Source of the DNA: Rubellimicrobium roseum
GTDB taxonomy: Bacteria; Pseudomonadota; Alphaproteobacteria; Rhodobacterales; Rhodobacteraceae
Length of the DNA stretch: 42,954 bases
Reading direction: 5' to 3'
Assembly (NCBI RefSeq): GCF_006152145.1
Contig: NZ_VDFV01000033.1
Span: 1 to 42,954 of the forward strand
The notes beneath the pieces were generated by a model that was given only the letters and a program-made list of their open reading frames with translations, was not told where the DNA came from and ran no database searches. Each line of letters opens with the position of its first letter. The stretch's first letter is position 1. Shown piece by piece: positions 8,389-16,099 of this stretch. The position numbers and the translations under genes were made by a program.

Positions 8389-8427
8389 AAAAGCAAAACC
8401 CCCGCGAGGTGGGCACCTCAACGGGGG
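8389..8427 (-). terminator. Intrinsic terminator of the leftward antisense RNA
   Basis: On the minus strand the stem is formed by 8422-8427 with 8399-8404 (C/G run) and an inner GAGGTG-GG-CACCTC stem (8406-8419), followed by TTTTGCTTTT (8398-8389). Orientation is unambiguous: only the minus-strand transcript ends in a U tract. Confidence 0.75.
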
Positions 8428-8476
8428 GGATGCAAGACCAAGGGACGCCAATCCCTCACGGCCAGTAAGAGTTTCA
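8389..8476 (-). ncRNA. Putative countertranscript RNA (ctRNA) controlling repC
   Basis: repABC-type replicons encode a small antisense RNA just upstream of repC that limits RepC synthesis. Here a strong leftward terminator sits at the right distance upstream of repC, with no other gene for it to serve. A possible promoter is TTGCTT (8510-8505), 16-bp spacer, TAGAAC (8488-8483), which would give an RNA of roughly 85-90 nt. The 5' end is a guess; the terminator is the firm part. Confidence 0.55.
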
Positions 8477-8586
8477 GGTCCGGTTCTAGCATCTCCTCCC
8501 ATCGAAGCAAGCAAAAAGCGCATCCGTGCGACCGGATGAGCCTTGCCCGGTGCTGCCTCGCTCCGACCCATTTGGAACCGAGGACC

Positions 8587-9825
8587 ATGCTCCAACTTGC
8601 TTGCCCCCCTGCGGGCGAGGCCTCCCGTCCCGTGCTGCCTTCAGGCACGACACGCAGCGACGTCGAGCGCCTCCTGCCCACCCTCCGGCGCGCCTTCGCG
8701 CTCTCCGACGCCTGCGCCCTGACGCTCCTGCTGCTCATCCAGACCACCCGGCCATCGGACTGGACCGACCCCGGCGCGAGCCCCGTGTGCTACGCTAGTC
8801 AGGCAAGCCTGGCCGAACGGCTGGGCAAGACCCCGCGCGCGCTCCGCTACGACGAGATGCGGCTCGAGCGCGCGGGCCTCCTCGTCAAGACCACCGCCGC
8901 CAACGGCAGCCGCGGCCGCTTCGCCGGTGGTCAGGTCGTCCAGGGTTTGGACCTCAGCCCCCTGGCGGCCCGTGTGCCCCAGCTCCTCGCCCTCGCCGCC
9001 CAGGAGGAGGCCAGCCGTCTGCACGTCCAGGGCCTGCGTCGCCAATGCTCGGCCGCGCGCCGGGTGTTCAAGGGCGCTCTGCAGCGGCTGCTCGAGCAGG
9101 CCCCCAAGGCGCCCATGACGGCCGAGGCCCTGACCCTCTACGCCGAGCTGCCCCGCCGCTACGACGGAATGGACGCCAGCGCGCTCGCCACGCTCCTCGC
9201 TACGTTGGATGAGGCTGTGGAGAAGTGCCTGGCTGCCCGCGAAATGCGCGCAGATTCTTCCGGTCAGCCGGAACGCGGCTTCCGCCTATCAGTACAAGTT
9301 ACAACAGAAAAAAACCTTGAATCTTGTGTCGCCTCCGCCGACGGGACGCGGCCAGCCGGCACGCCGGCTGACGCTCGCTTGGTGGCGGCGCCTGCCGGCG
9401 CCGAAAAAGGCAGAGAGCCACAGGCTCGCGACTTCCAGCGCGGGCACAAGCCCCATTGGCTCGAGACCTTCACGCCCCGGCGGCTCTACGCGGCGTGCTC
9501 GGAGGACATGCGGATGTACCTCGACGCCACCAAAGGAAGCCGGACCTTGCCCAACGAGCTCGACCTGGTGCGCGCGGCGGTGATGATCCTGCCCGACCTC
9601 GGCATCAACCCCAGCGCCTGGGACGAGGCCAGCGAGGCTATGGGGGACCTCGCCGCCGCGCTCGCGGTGATCGTCATCGACGCGCGCCGCTTCGACCCCG
9701 TGCGCCCCATCCGCAGCCCCGGAGGGGCGCTGCGGTCCTTCGCGCGCCTGGCCATGGCCGGCAAGCTCAACCTCGCGGGCAGCCTGATCGGGCTGGTGGA
9801 GCGCGAGCGGGCAAGGTCCGCATGA
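8587..9825 (+). CDS. repC: Plasmid replication initiator RepC
   Basis: Initiator that binds and opens its own origin. The 412-aa protein has the N-terminal RepC domain, including a winged-helix segment (YASQASLAERLGKTPRALRY then RLERAGLLVKTTAANGSRGRF) and a C-terminal RepC domain (ELDLVRAAVMILPDLGINPSAW, IRSPGGALRSFARLAMAGKL). ATG 8587 follows GAGG at short spacing; ATG 8536 is in frame but lacks a ribosome site. The usual repA and repB partners are not adjacent, so this is a solo repC. The mRNA leader overlaps the antisense RNA, and an AT-rich internal stretch is the likely origin. Confidence 0.88.
   Translation: MLQLACPPAGEASRPVLPSGTTRSDVERLLPTLRRAFALSDACALTLLLLIQTTRPSDWTDPGASPVCYASQASLAERLGKTPRALRYDEMRLERAGLLVKTTAANGSRGRFAGGQVVQGLDLSPLAARVPQLLALAAQEEASRLHVQGLRRQCSAARRVFKGALQRLLEQAPKAPMTAEALTLYAELPRRYDGMDASALATLLATLDEAVEKCLAAREMRADSSGQPERGFRLSVQVTTEKNLESCVASADGTRPAGTPADARLVAAPAGAEKGREPQARDFQRGHKPHWLETFTPRRLYAACSEDMRMYLDATKGSRTLPNELDLVRAAVMILPDLGINPSAWDEASEAMGDLAAALAVIVIDARRFDPVRPIRSPGGALRSFARLAMAGKLNLAGSLIGLVERERARSA
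9284..9330. other. Candidate replication origin (AT-rich tract inside repC)
   Basis: In repABC plasmids oriV lies inside repC at an AT-rich stretch. Around 9286-9330 the coding sequence turns abruptly AT-rich (TACAAGTTACAACAG, a run of eight A, then TTGAATCTTGTG) between GC-rich flanks, at the junction between the two RepC domains. The position matches the known arrangement; function is inferred. Confidence 0.6.
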
Positions 9826-10291
9826 GAGGCGCACTCGCCCCAGGACACGGTCCCGGCGCGGAGGCCTCGCGCGGGGTGCCGCGGCCGGGAGCCGACCGAT
9901 CGGGGCTGGACCCCTTGGCCCGGCGACACCGCCCGTCCCTCGTGACCCCTCACCTCCTGGTTCCCGGACAGCGACGCGCCCACGTCTACACCCGGACCCG
10001 CTAACGGATGGTAAAGGCCCGCCCGAGCGAGGCGCCGCTCGCTGGGCCCAGAGGAAAGCCGGGCAGTCTCGGGACCACCCGGCCTCACCTTCGCGTCCAT
10101 CGCCGTCCCCGGCTGTGACGCCCCTCCAAGGTGCCGCAGGCCGATTCGGCGGTCAAGGATCAGCACCGATCCCTGCCTCTCACCTTCCTCAAATATCCTC
10201 GGAGGGTGAGGCCGTCGGGCCGAGGGGGACAGACGGCTCCCCTGCTCGACGGGTCGGACACCCGTGCGGGTCTGCGAGATGCCAAGGTGCT
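9826..10291. other. Gene-free interval after repC
   Basis: 466 bp between repC and the convergent H-NS gene. No convincing reading frame, repeat or terminator was found; the frames open here are GC-driven. In repABC plasmids the region after repC can hold incompatibility elements, but nothing identifies one here. Confidence 0.4.
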
Positions 10292-10636
10292 CTAGGCCTC
10301 GCGGATCTCCATCGCTTCAATGGGGGTGCCGGCCTCCAGCGCCTCGCGGAACCAGCGCGGCTTCGCGCCCCGGCCCGTCCAGGTGTTCGCGGGGTTCGCC
10401 GGGTCCCGGTACTTGGGCGGAAGCTTCTGCCCGGCCATCACCGAGCGGCGGCGCTTGATCAGATCCTCGGGCTTGAGGCCGAAGGACGCCAGGAGCGCCA
10501 CGACCTCGGCCTTGGCGTCCGTCGAGCGCTGCGCCAATTGGATCGTGAGGGCTTCGCGGATGGCCTGGTTCACCTGCAGCCGCAGAAGCAGCAGATCGGT
10601 CAGCGTCAGCGAGGACAGGTCCTTTTCGTCCGACAT
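10292..10636 (-). CDS. H-NS-like nucleoid protein (HvrA type), copy 1
   Basis: 114-aa DNA-binding protein expected to coat and silence AT-rich or foreign DNA. The N-terminal half is a helical oligomerisation region (TDLLLLRLQVNQAIREAL). The C-terminal half carries the H-NS DNA-binding loop in its alphaproteobacterial form: KYRDPANPANTWTGRGAKP followed by RWF. ATG 10636 is preceded by GGAAGGG at good spacing; an upstream in-frame start at 10768 has no such site. Plasmid-borne H-NS proteins often lower the fitness cost of the plasmid. Confidence 0.9.
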   Translation of the reverse strand: MSDEKDLSSLTLTDLLLLRLQVNQAIREALTIQLAQRSTDAKAEVVALLASFGLKPEDLIKRRRSVMAGQKLPPKYRDPANPANTWTGRGAKPRWFREALEAGTPIEAMEIREA

Positions 10637-10861
10637 CGGGGCCCTTCCGATCCTGTCCACGCGACTCTCCTGGAACCCCGGACCAGGCCGATGGGTCCCT
10701 GGCACCCCGAGATCGGCGAGCGCGCTCAAGGCGGGGCGGACCTGCACTGCGACCACTGCCTTGGCCACGTCCGTTGAGCAGCGCCTGGTCGGGAGGACCC
10801 GCCTCCGGGATGAACGGGCCAGAGCCCCCTCCGCTCGGGCCCAAGGGACAGGGCGCCTCCG

Positions 10862-11200
10862 TCACTCCGGAGGGACTGTCAGGTCCTCCGCTGTCAGCCC
10901 GGTCGCCAGGGCGTCCTTGAACCATTGCGGCGCGCGGCCGCGACCCGACCAGACCCGCGTCCCATCCCGGGGATCGCGGAACTTCGGGGGGAGCTTCTTC
11001 CCGAAGGTCCGGCGCCGTTCGGGGAGCGCCAGCTCCTCGGGCGTGAAATCCCACCGCTTCACCGCCATCTCGATGGTGGCCCGGAGGTCGAGCAAGGCCT
11101 TGTGGCGCGCCTCGCGCTCCCGGAGCTCGCGCTCGACGGCGCTTCTCATGGAATGCAGCTTCTGCGGGGACAGGGGGGTGGACAGGAGGTCGTTGCTCAT
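10862..11200 (-). CDS. H-NS-like nucleoid protein (HvrA type), copy 2
   Basis: 112-aa paralogue of the neighbouring gene on the same strand, with 225 bp between them. A coiled-coil-like N-terminus (MRSAVERELREREARHKALLD) is followed by KLPPKFRDPRDGTRVWSGRG, the DNA-binding loop. The two copies align over their C-terminal halves but differ strongly in the oligomerisation half, so they may form different or mixed oligomers. ATG 11200 was chosen because upstream codons (from 11248) do not resemble the family. Confidence 0.88.
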   Translation of the reverse strand: MSNDLLSTPLSPQKLHSMRSAVERELREREARHKALLDLRATIEMAVKRWDFTPEELALPERRRTFGKKLPPKFRDPRDGTRVWSGRGRAPQWFKDALATGLTAEDLTVPPE

Positions 11201-11785
11201 GATCCTGGGCCTTCGGCGGTCCGCCGTTCCCAACCTAGACAATGCCAAGTGGTTTCAAGGGGCAAGGGGTTCCGCTCCGGGGACGGCGTCCGAAGGGGTC
11301 GTCATGAGGATCGGCAGGGCGTCGCCCCCTGCGGGGGCCGGGCTCTAGCCCCGTCCAGCCGGCCGGGACCGGAGCTGGGCCGGGCGGCCCGTCTCCGCCC
11401 ATACGGGTTGCGATCCCTGACGCGGGCCCGGCCGGACGGGCCGCGATTGCCTAGCTGAGGGCCGCCCTGCCCCGATCGGGCGCACAGGCCGAAGACAGGA
11501 AGGCCCAAGACAGGAAGAAAGGACCGGGGACCGCCGGTCCCCCCGTCAACACGAAAATGCGGCGCGGCCGGCGCCACCTCCATCTTCCGCGCCGCCCGGA
11601 GAGGCGGCTTGTGCAGACGGAGCCTCCGGCTGGTCCGCTGGATTTTCCTGTTGCCGGGTCCCCCCCCTGCCCTCGCCGGGAGGCAGCCTCCGAAGCAGCG
11701 ACGCCCAGAGCGCCGCCCCTTCGGACGCCGCCCCCATTCTGGAAGAGGGCCAAGCCGAAGGGTCATCCCATCACAGGAGGCCAAC
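11201..11785. other. Gene-free interval before the leading-region genes
   Basis: 585 bp between the divergent H-NS and DUF3768 genes, presumably with both promoters. A hairpin (GGGGACC 11526-11532, GGTCCCC 11536-11542) lies next to a purine-rich tract with the repeat AAGACAGGAAG (11493-11503 region and 11509-11519). No gene was recognised. A stem-loop upstream of such genes could act as a single-strand promoter, but this is speculative. Confidence 0.35.
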
Positions 11786-11794
11786 TTGGCTCAG

Positions 11795-12172
11795 ATGTCC
11801 GAACCCCTCGCCACCGGCCCGTTCCACGGGGGTCGCGTGGCCGAGCAGAACGACCGCTTCCGCCGGAGCTTCGGCGCGGACCCCACCTTGCCGGGCCGGA
11901 TCGTCATCACCCAGGGCGTCGCAGCTTTGGGCGCGGCGGCGCTGGTCCCGCTCATGACCGCGCTCATCCGGTTCGACGACTTCACCGAGGACAACGATCC
12001 CTTCGGGCTCCGCGACTTCGGCGCTTTCGAGATCGAGGCCGAGGGCCGCGCCGTCCGGCTCTACTGGAAGATCGACCTCTTCGATGCGGACGAGCGGTTC
12101 GGGTCCGAGGCCCCCGACGACCCCGACCGGACCCGCCGCGTCCTGACCCTCCTCCTTCCCGAGGAGTGGTGA
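11795..12172 (+). CDS. DUF3768 family protein
   Basis: 125 aa, family of unknown function common on alphaproteobacterial plasmids. Recognisable features are QNDRFRRSFGADPTLPGRIVITQGV, the motif FDDFTEDNDPFGLRDFGAF, and the acidic C-terminal LYWKIDLFDADERFGSEAP followed by RVLTLLLPEEW. AGGAGG at 11775-11780 is better spaced for the in-frame TTG at 11786 than for ATG 11795, so the true start may be three codons earlier. It sits directly before the ParB-like gene, in the same direction. Confidence 0.85.
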   Translation: MSEPLATGPFHGGRVAEQNDRFRRSFGADPTLPGRIVITQGVAALGAAALVPLMTALIRFDDFTEDNDPFGLRDFGAFEIEAEGRAVRLYWKIDLFDADERFGSEAPDDPDRTRRVLTLLLPEEW

Positions 12173-12279
12173 GCGCCGGAGGGGGTGCCCGAGCCGCGCC
12201 CCCTCCCCCTCGCCCCGGAGCGTCTCACGCCGCCTCCGAAGGCCCCCTCCCCTCCCATCATCCCACGAGGACCGTCCCC

Positions 12280-14112
12280 ATGAACGCCCAAACCTTCATC
12301 GCCGAGGCCCCCGAGCTTGTCGCCTTCGCCGACCTTTACCTGTCCCCCCTCAACCCGCGCCGCCTCGTTCCCGAGGCCAGCGTCACCGCCCTGGCGCAAA
12401 ACATCCGCGACCTGGGGCTCATCCAGAACCTCGCGGGCCTCCGGGACGGAACAGGCCGCGTGGGCATCGTCGCCGGGGGCCGCCGGCTGCGCGCCCTGGC
12501 CCTCCTGCAGGACGACCCGCGCTTCCAGGCCATCCCCGTGCGCCTCGCGCCCGACGAGGCCACCGCCGCCGTGTGGGCGTCCTCGGAGAACCACCAGCGC
12601 GAGCAGCCCCATCCCGCCGACGAGGTGCGCGAGTACGGCGCGCTGGCGGCCCGGGGGGTCGACCTTCCCGCCATCGCCATCGCCTTCGGGGTGACCGAGC
12701 GCCACGTCCAGCGCCGCCTCGCCCTCGCGGGCCTGCCCGAGCCCGTCCTCCAGGCGCTGCGGGAGGACGTTCTCAGCCTGGGCCAGGCCGCCGCCTTCAC
12801 CATTAGCGACGACGAGGCGGTGACGCTCGACGTGCTGGCCCGGGTGCGCGGCCACGCCTACAGCGAGGCCCACATCAAGCGCATGCTCAAGCCCGACAGC
12901 ATCCGTGGCAGCGACCGGCGCGCCGTCTTCGTGGGCCGGGACGCCTACCTCGCCGCCGGGGGCCGGATCGGGGGCGACCTGTTCGCCGACGAGGACCTGT
13001 TCGACAGCCCGGACGTGCTCGACCGCGCCTTCGAGGCGAAGCTCCGGGCCGAGGCCGAGGTCCTGCGGCAGGCCGAGGGGTGGAGATGGGCCGCGATCAG
13101 CTTGGAGGACTACGTCTCTTACGCGGAGATCGAGCGGCTGGCCGCCGGGCGCCTCTATCCCGTGCCGGGCGAGCTCACGGAGGAGGAGCAGGAGCGCCAT
13201 GACGAGCTGGCCGAGCTCGCCAACGCCGACGTCCTGGACGAGGCGGGCCTGGCCCTGCTGGACGCGTTGAGCGCCCTGGCCGAGGGCGGCTACACCCCCG
13301 AGCAGAAGGCCCACGCGGGCGTCCTCGTCCATGTGGACCGCACGGGCGAACGCCGGGCCACCCCCGGCCTTGTCCGATCCGAGGACCGCGCCGGGGCCGA
13401 GGAGGCGGGCGTCCTGGCTCCTTCCAGCCATCGCCCCTCCCCCGGGGCGACCGCGCCCGCAGCCAAGCCGTCCCTGTCCGCGACCCTGAGGGAGGACCTG
13501 CGCCGCATCGCGCGGGGTGCGCGGCAGAACGCCCTTCTGGAGACGCCCGACCTCCTCCTCGACCTCCTGGCCTTCCAGATCGGGGGCCGCATGGGGTTCC
13601 TTCGCGCCCTGGGCGTGAAGGCCGACACGGTCGAGACCCAGCCCAGCACCGGGACCGGCTACGTCCTGGACGCGCGCCTGACGACGCCGCCGGACGGCCC
13701 GAAGGACCCCTTCCGCCTCGACCTCGCCAAGGCGTTCCGGGCCTACCGCAAGCAGGGTCCCGAGGCCGTGCGCGCGGACCTCGCGCGGGCGCTGGCGTCG
13801 CTCGTCGACGTGGAGGACGAGGCGCTGGGGCACCTTCTCGACAAGGAGGCCAAGACCACGATCCGCGCCGTCTGGACGCCCACGGCGGAGAACTTCTTCG
13901 GACGCGTGAGCGGGGCCATCCTAGACGACCTGTGGCGGCACCTCCTGGACCTCGCCCCCGAGCATCCCACCGCCACCACCTTTGCCCGGCTCAAGAAGCG
14001 CGAAAAGGCCGAGCGCCTGGAACACCTCTTCGCCGACCCGCGCGCGGTGCGGGGCGTCACCGAGGCGCAGGCCACGCGCATCGCCAAGTGGCTGCCCGAG
14101 GAGCTGGCCTGA
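12280..14112 (+). CDS. Large ParB-like protein (ParB/RepB/Spo0J family)
   Basis: 610 aa. The N-terminal ParB/Srx domain (residues about 15-110) includes LSPLNPRRLVPEASVTALAQ, IVAGGRRLRAL and ASSENHQREQPHPADEV, followed by a KorB-type HTH (IAIAFGVTERHVQRRLALAGL). The long C-terminal half is unlike partition ParB proteins (about 300-350 aa). The size and the neighbouring ssb recall the ParB-like leading-region protein of F-type plasmids (YubM class). No parA is adjacent. ATG 12280 follows ACGAGG by 9 bp; the frame stays open well upstream, but those residues are low-complexity GC-rich translation. Confidence 0.85.
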   Translation: MNAQTFIAEAPELVAFADLYLSPLNPRRLVPEASVTALAQNIRDLGLIQNLAGLRDGTGRVGIVAGGRRLRALALLQDDPRFQAIPVRLAPDEATAAVWASSENHQREQPHPADEVREYGALAARGVDLPAIAIAFGVTERHVQRRLALAGLPEPVLQALREDVLSLGQAAAFTISDDEAVTLDVLARVRGHAYSEAHIKRMLKPDSIRGSDRRAVFVGRDAYLAAGGRIGGDLFADEDLFDSPDVLDRAFEAKLRAEAEVLRQAEGWRWAAISLEDYVSYAEIERLAAGRLYPVPGELTEEEQERHDELAELANADVLDEAGLALLDALSALAEGGYTPEQKAHAGVLVHVDRTGERRATPGLVRSEDRAGAEEAGVLAPSSHRPSPGATAPAAKPSLSATLREDLRRIARGARQNALLETPDLLLDLLAFQIGGRMGFLRALGVKADTVETQPSTGTGYVLDARLTTPPDGPKDPFRLDLAKAFRAYRKQGPEAVRADLARALASLVDVEDEALGHLLDKEAKTTIRAVWTPTAENFFGRVSGAILDDLWRHLLDLAPEHPTATTFARLKKREKAERLEHLFADPRAVRGVTEAQATRIAKWLPEELA

Positions 14113-14309
14113 CCTCGAGGAGCAGGGCGCGCGAGCGCCCTGCCCCACCCCCGCGCGGTCCCGTTCCCCGGCCCGCGCCCGACCTCCTTCGTGGGAAGGA
14201 CCACCTGGCCTCGCCCCGTGCGGGGCCCTTCTTCCCGACCCAGCCTCGCGCGAGGTCACGCGACCCGTTCGGACAGGAGGCGCGGCTTCCCTCGTCGTCG
14301 TTGCCACCA

Positions 14310-14354
14310 TGTCAATGAAAATATAACATCATCGTACTTGGACGGTGGTCCAAG
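14310..14354 (+). promoter_or_regulatory. Promoter/operator region of ssb
   Basis: An AT-rich block AAAATATAACATC (14318-14330) contains TATAAC, a 5/6 match to a -10 element; TTGCCA at 14301-14306 could be a closely spaced -35. Just after it lies a perfect inverted repeat CTTGGAC-GGTG-GTCCAAG (14337-14354), ending 16 bp before the ssb ATG. The 13-bp block recurs, in matching orientation to its gene, upstream of the vir operon (35068-35080). Confidence 0.5.
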
Positions 14355-14370
14355 CGTCAGGAGACAGATC

Positions 14371-14700
14371 ATGCGGACGTTCAGCGAGTTTCAGATCATC
14401 GGCCATGTCGGCAAGGTGAAAGCGGTCGGTCCCACCCTGCGCGTGGACATCGCGGCCGAGTACGGGCGCAAGGACGAGACGGGCGAGTTCCGGTCGAACC
14501 CCTACTGGAACGAGGTCACGCTGTTCGGCGAGCGGCTGGTGGCCTGGGCCAAGGAGAACGTGAAGGCCGGCGACCTCGTGCACGCCCGCGGCACCGTGCG
14601 GCAGACCCGCTACGAGAAGGACGGCCAGACCGTCTACGGCGTGACCTTCGCGGCCGACGACTTCGACCTGCTGGCTCCCAAGGCGCTCGCGCCCGCCTGA
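14371..14700 (+). CDS. ssb: Single-stranded DNA-binding protein (plasmid type)
   Basis: 109-aa OB-fold protein that binds ssDNA, here probably the strand entering or leaving during conjugation. Typical features are an N-terminal strand FQIIGHVGKVKAVG, the central NPYWNEVTLFGERLVAWA, and VKAGDLVHARGTVRQTRYEKDG. The acidic C-terminal tip that recruits host proteins in chromosomal SSB is absent: the protein ends LAPKALAPA. ATG 14371 has AGGAG 7-12 bp upstream. Confidence 0.85.
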   Translation: MRTFSEFQIIGHVGKVKAVGPTLRVDIAAEYGRKDETGEFRSNPYWNEVTLFGERLVAWAKENVKAGDLVHARGTVRQTRYEKDGQTVYGVTFAADDFDLLAPKALAPA

Positions 14701-14779
14701 CGGGCGCGAGGCGGGCGACGCCCCGCCCTCCCCATGTCGTGGAGGGCGGAGGCCGCGTTTTCTGGGCTTTCGCCGCCGC

Positions 14780-14989
14780 TCAGGACCGGGGTTCCGGACG
14801 CCCCGGGCCGGGAACGGCCCTTGCCGGCTCGCCGCTCTGGCAGGTCTCCTGCCCCAGCGGGCCCGGCATCGCCTCCACGAGCGAGGTGTCCCCGTTGTCC
14901 CATTGATAGATCAGCGCCTCGACCTGGCCCGTGTCCGGGTGGGTGATGGCCCCGATGGCCGTGCCGTACCTGCGGGCTCGCTTTGTCAT
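14780..14989 (-). CDS. Small hypothetical protein
   Basis: 69 aa, not recognised. The first 40 residues look like a real small domain, with alternating hydrophobic residues (YGTAIGAITHPDTGQVEALI then YQWDNGDTSLVEAM); the tail is low-complexity. ATG 14989 has AGGTGG upstream at usable spacing. It is convergent with ssb and lies between ssb and the large hairpin at 15.1 kb. Confidence 0.5.
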   Translation of the reverse strand: MTKRARRYGTAIGAITHPDTGQVEALIYQWDNGDTSLVEAMPGPLGQETCQSGEPARAVPGPGRPEPRS

Positions 14990-15096
14990 GATCCACCTGT
15001 CGCTGCCTCGTGCGACGGCCGGACCCTGCTTGGTTCACACTGGAGGGCGAGGGTCAGGCGCGCCTGACCCTCTGCCCAGCGGCGAGCGACGAGAGG

Positions 15097-15183
15097 TGGG
15101 GGGGAAAGCGAAATCGACGGGGGTGGTGCGGCCCGCAGGGCGAAGCCCGAGGACACGGCCCCGTCTATTTCGCTTTGGGGGGG
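15097..15183. repeat. Long inverted repeat flanked by G tracts
   Basis: AAAGCGAAATCGACGGGG (15105-15122) pairs with CCCCGTCTATTTCGCTTT (15159-15176) with one mismatch in 18. The 36-nt loop contains a smaller GGGC-GAA-GCCC hairpin. Both arms are bordered on the + strand by G runs of seven or more (15098-15104 and 15177-15183). It lies in the gene-free 15.0-15.36 kb interval downstream of virC2. It could be an oriT or priming element, a recombination site or a small miniature element. Confidence 0.6.
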
Positions 15184-15364
15184 AGGAAGTCGAAACTCCT
15201 CCCCCCTTGTCGGTCCGGCTCGGTTGTTCGTGCCTTGGCTCGGACCTTGGCGGCTCACTGCCCCGGAGCTGAGAGATAGGGTGGCGCTGGACAGGGTGTC
15301 CGGCCAGTCGGACCGTCCGTTCCCGCGCGGCTGTGGCCGGGCTGCCGACGCAGGCCGGTCGGGA

Positions 15365-16096
15365 TCACGAACGCCCCCGGCCTGACTTCGCGGTCTTGGC
15401 GTCGTCCAGCTCGGCCAGGACCTCGTCCAGCGCCTGCCAGAACAGCGGCTCGACCTGACCCCGGATGAGGGACCAGTAGGGCGTGATCCGCAGGGGGTCG
15501 TGCTCGTGCAGCAAGGTCGTCAGCGCCTCGGCGTTCAGCCGAAGGGTGGTGGAGAACCCGTACGCGCGGCCCTCCGAGCGCTCGACGGCGAGCGGCTCGA
15601 CGTAGCCGGGCGCCAGGGTGTAGCGGGCCGCGCATCTCTGCCAGGCCGCCTTGAGGACCCGCTGGGGCGGCAAGCCGGTGGCATCGATCCGGGGCACCTG
15701 AGCCAGGAGCGGCCGGACCCAGATCGAGAACATCGTCTTGGCCTCCTGGCCTCGGGCCTTCCTCGTCGGCGCGGGCGCGGCCGGGATGGCCGGTGAGGGG
15801 GCGGGAGCGAGAGGTTGCGGCGCGCGGGCCTTGGCCGTCCGCGCCGCCACGGGGGTCTCGACCGGTCGCCGCTCGACGGGCTGGGGTTCGATGGATTGGG
15901 GCTCGACGGGCAAGGGCGCGACCGCAGCGGGGGTCGGCTCCGCCGCCGGGGCCAGTGGCTCGCGCGTCGGAGCCTGCGCCTCGACCGCGGCCGCCTCCTC
16001 CGGCGCGGGCGGGGCTCCCAGCGCGCCGCCGCCGGGGAAGGGCTTGGTGTATTCGGTGTCGCGCGAGAGGATGGGCTGTATCCTGCGGATCGCCAT
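15365..16096 (-). CDS. virC2: VirC2-like conjugation accessory protein
   Basis: 243 aa, starting 3 bp after the virC1 stop. In Agrobacterium, VirC2 works with VirC1 at the overdrive site to boost T-strand formation. The N-terminal 110 residues are Pro/Ala/Glu-rich and disordered-looking. The C-terminal part (IDATGLPPQRVLKAAWQRCAARY, then TLRLNAEALTTLLHEHDPL) has the pattern of the VirC2 ribbon-helix-helix-like core followed by its C-terminal helices. Sequence similarity to known VirC2 is weak, so the name rests largely on position next to virC1. Confidence 0.6.
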   Translation of the reverse strand: MAIRRIQPILSRDTEYTKPFPGGGALGAPPAPEEAAAVEAQAPTREPLAPAAEPTPAAVAPLPVEPQSIEPQPVERRPVETPVAARTAKARAPQPLAPAPSPAIPAAPAPTRKARGQEAKTMFSIWVRPLLAQVPRIDATGLPPQRVLKAAWQRCAARYTLAPGYVEPLAVERSEGRAYGFSTTLRLNAEALTTLLHEHDPLRITPYWSLIRGQVEPLFWQALDEVLAELDDAKTAKSGRGRS

Positions 16097-16099
16097 GGA

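Noticed and set aside
8359-8595. 78-codon minus-strand frame over the ctRNA region
   Set aside because: No domain or ribosome site, and it runs through the intrinsic terminator.
11557-12279. N-terminal extension of the ParB-like protein to 851 aa
   Set aside because: It overlaps the DUF3768 gene in another frame and is low-complexity; the ParB domain begins right after ATG 12280 with a ribosome site.
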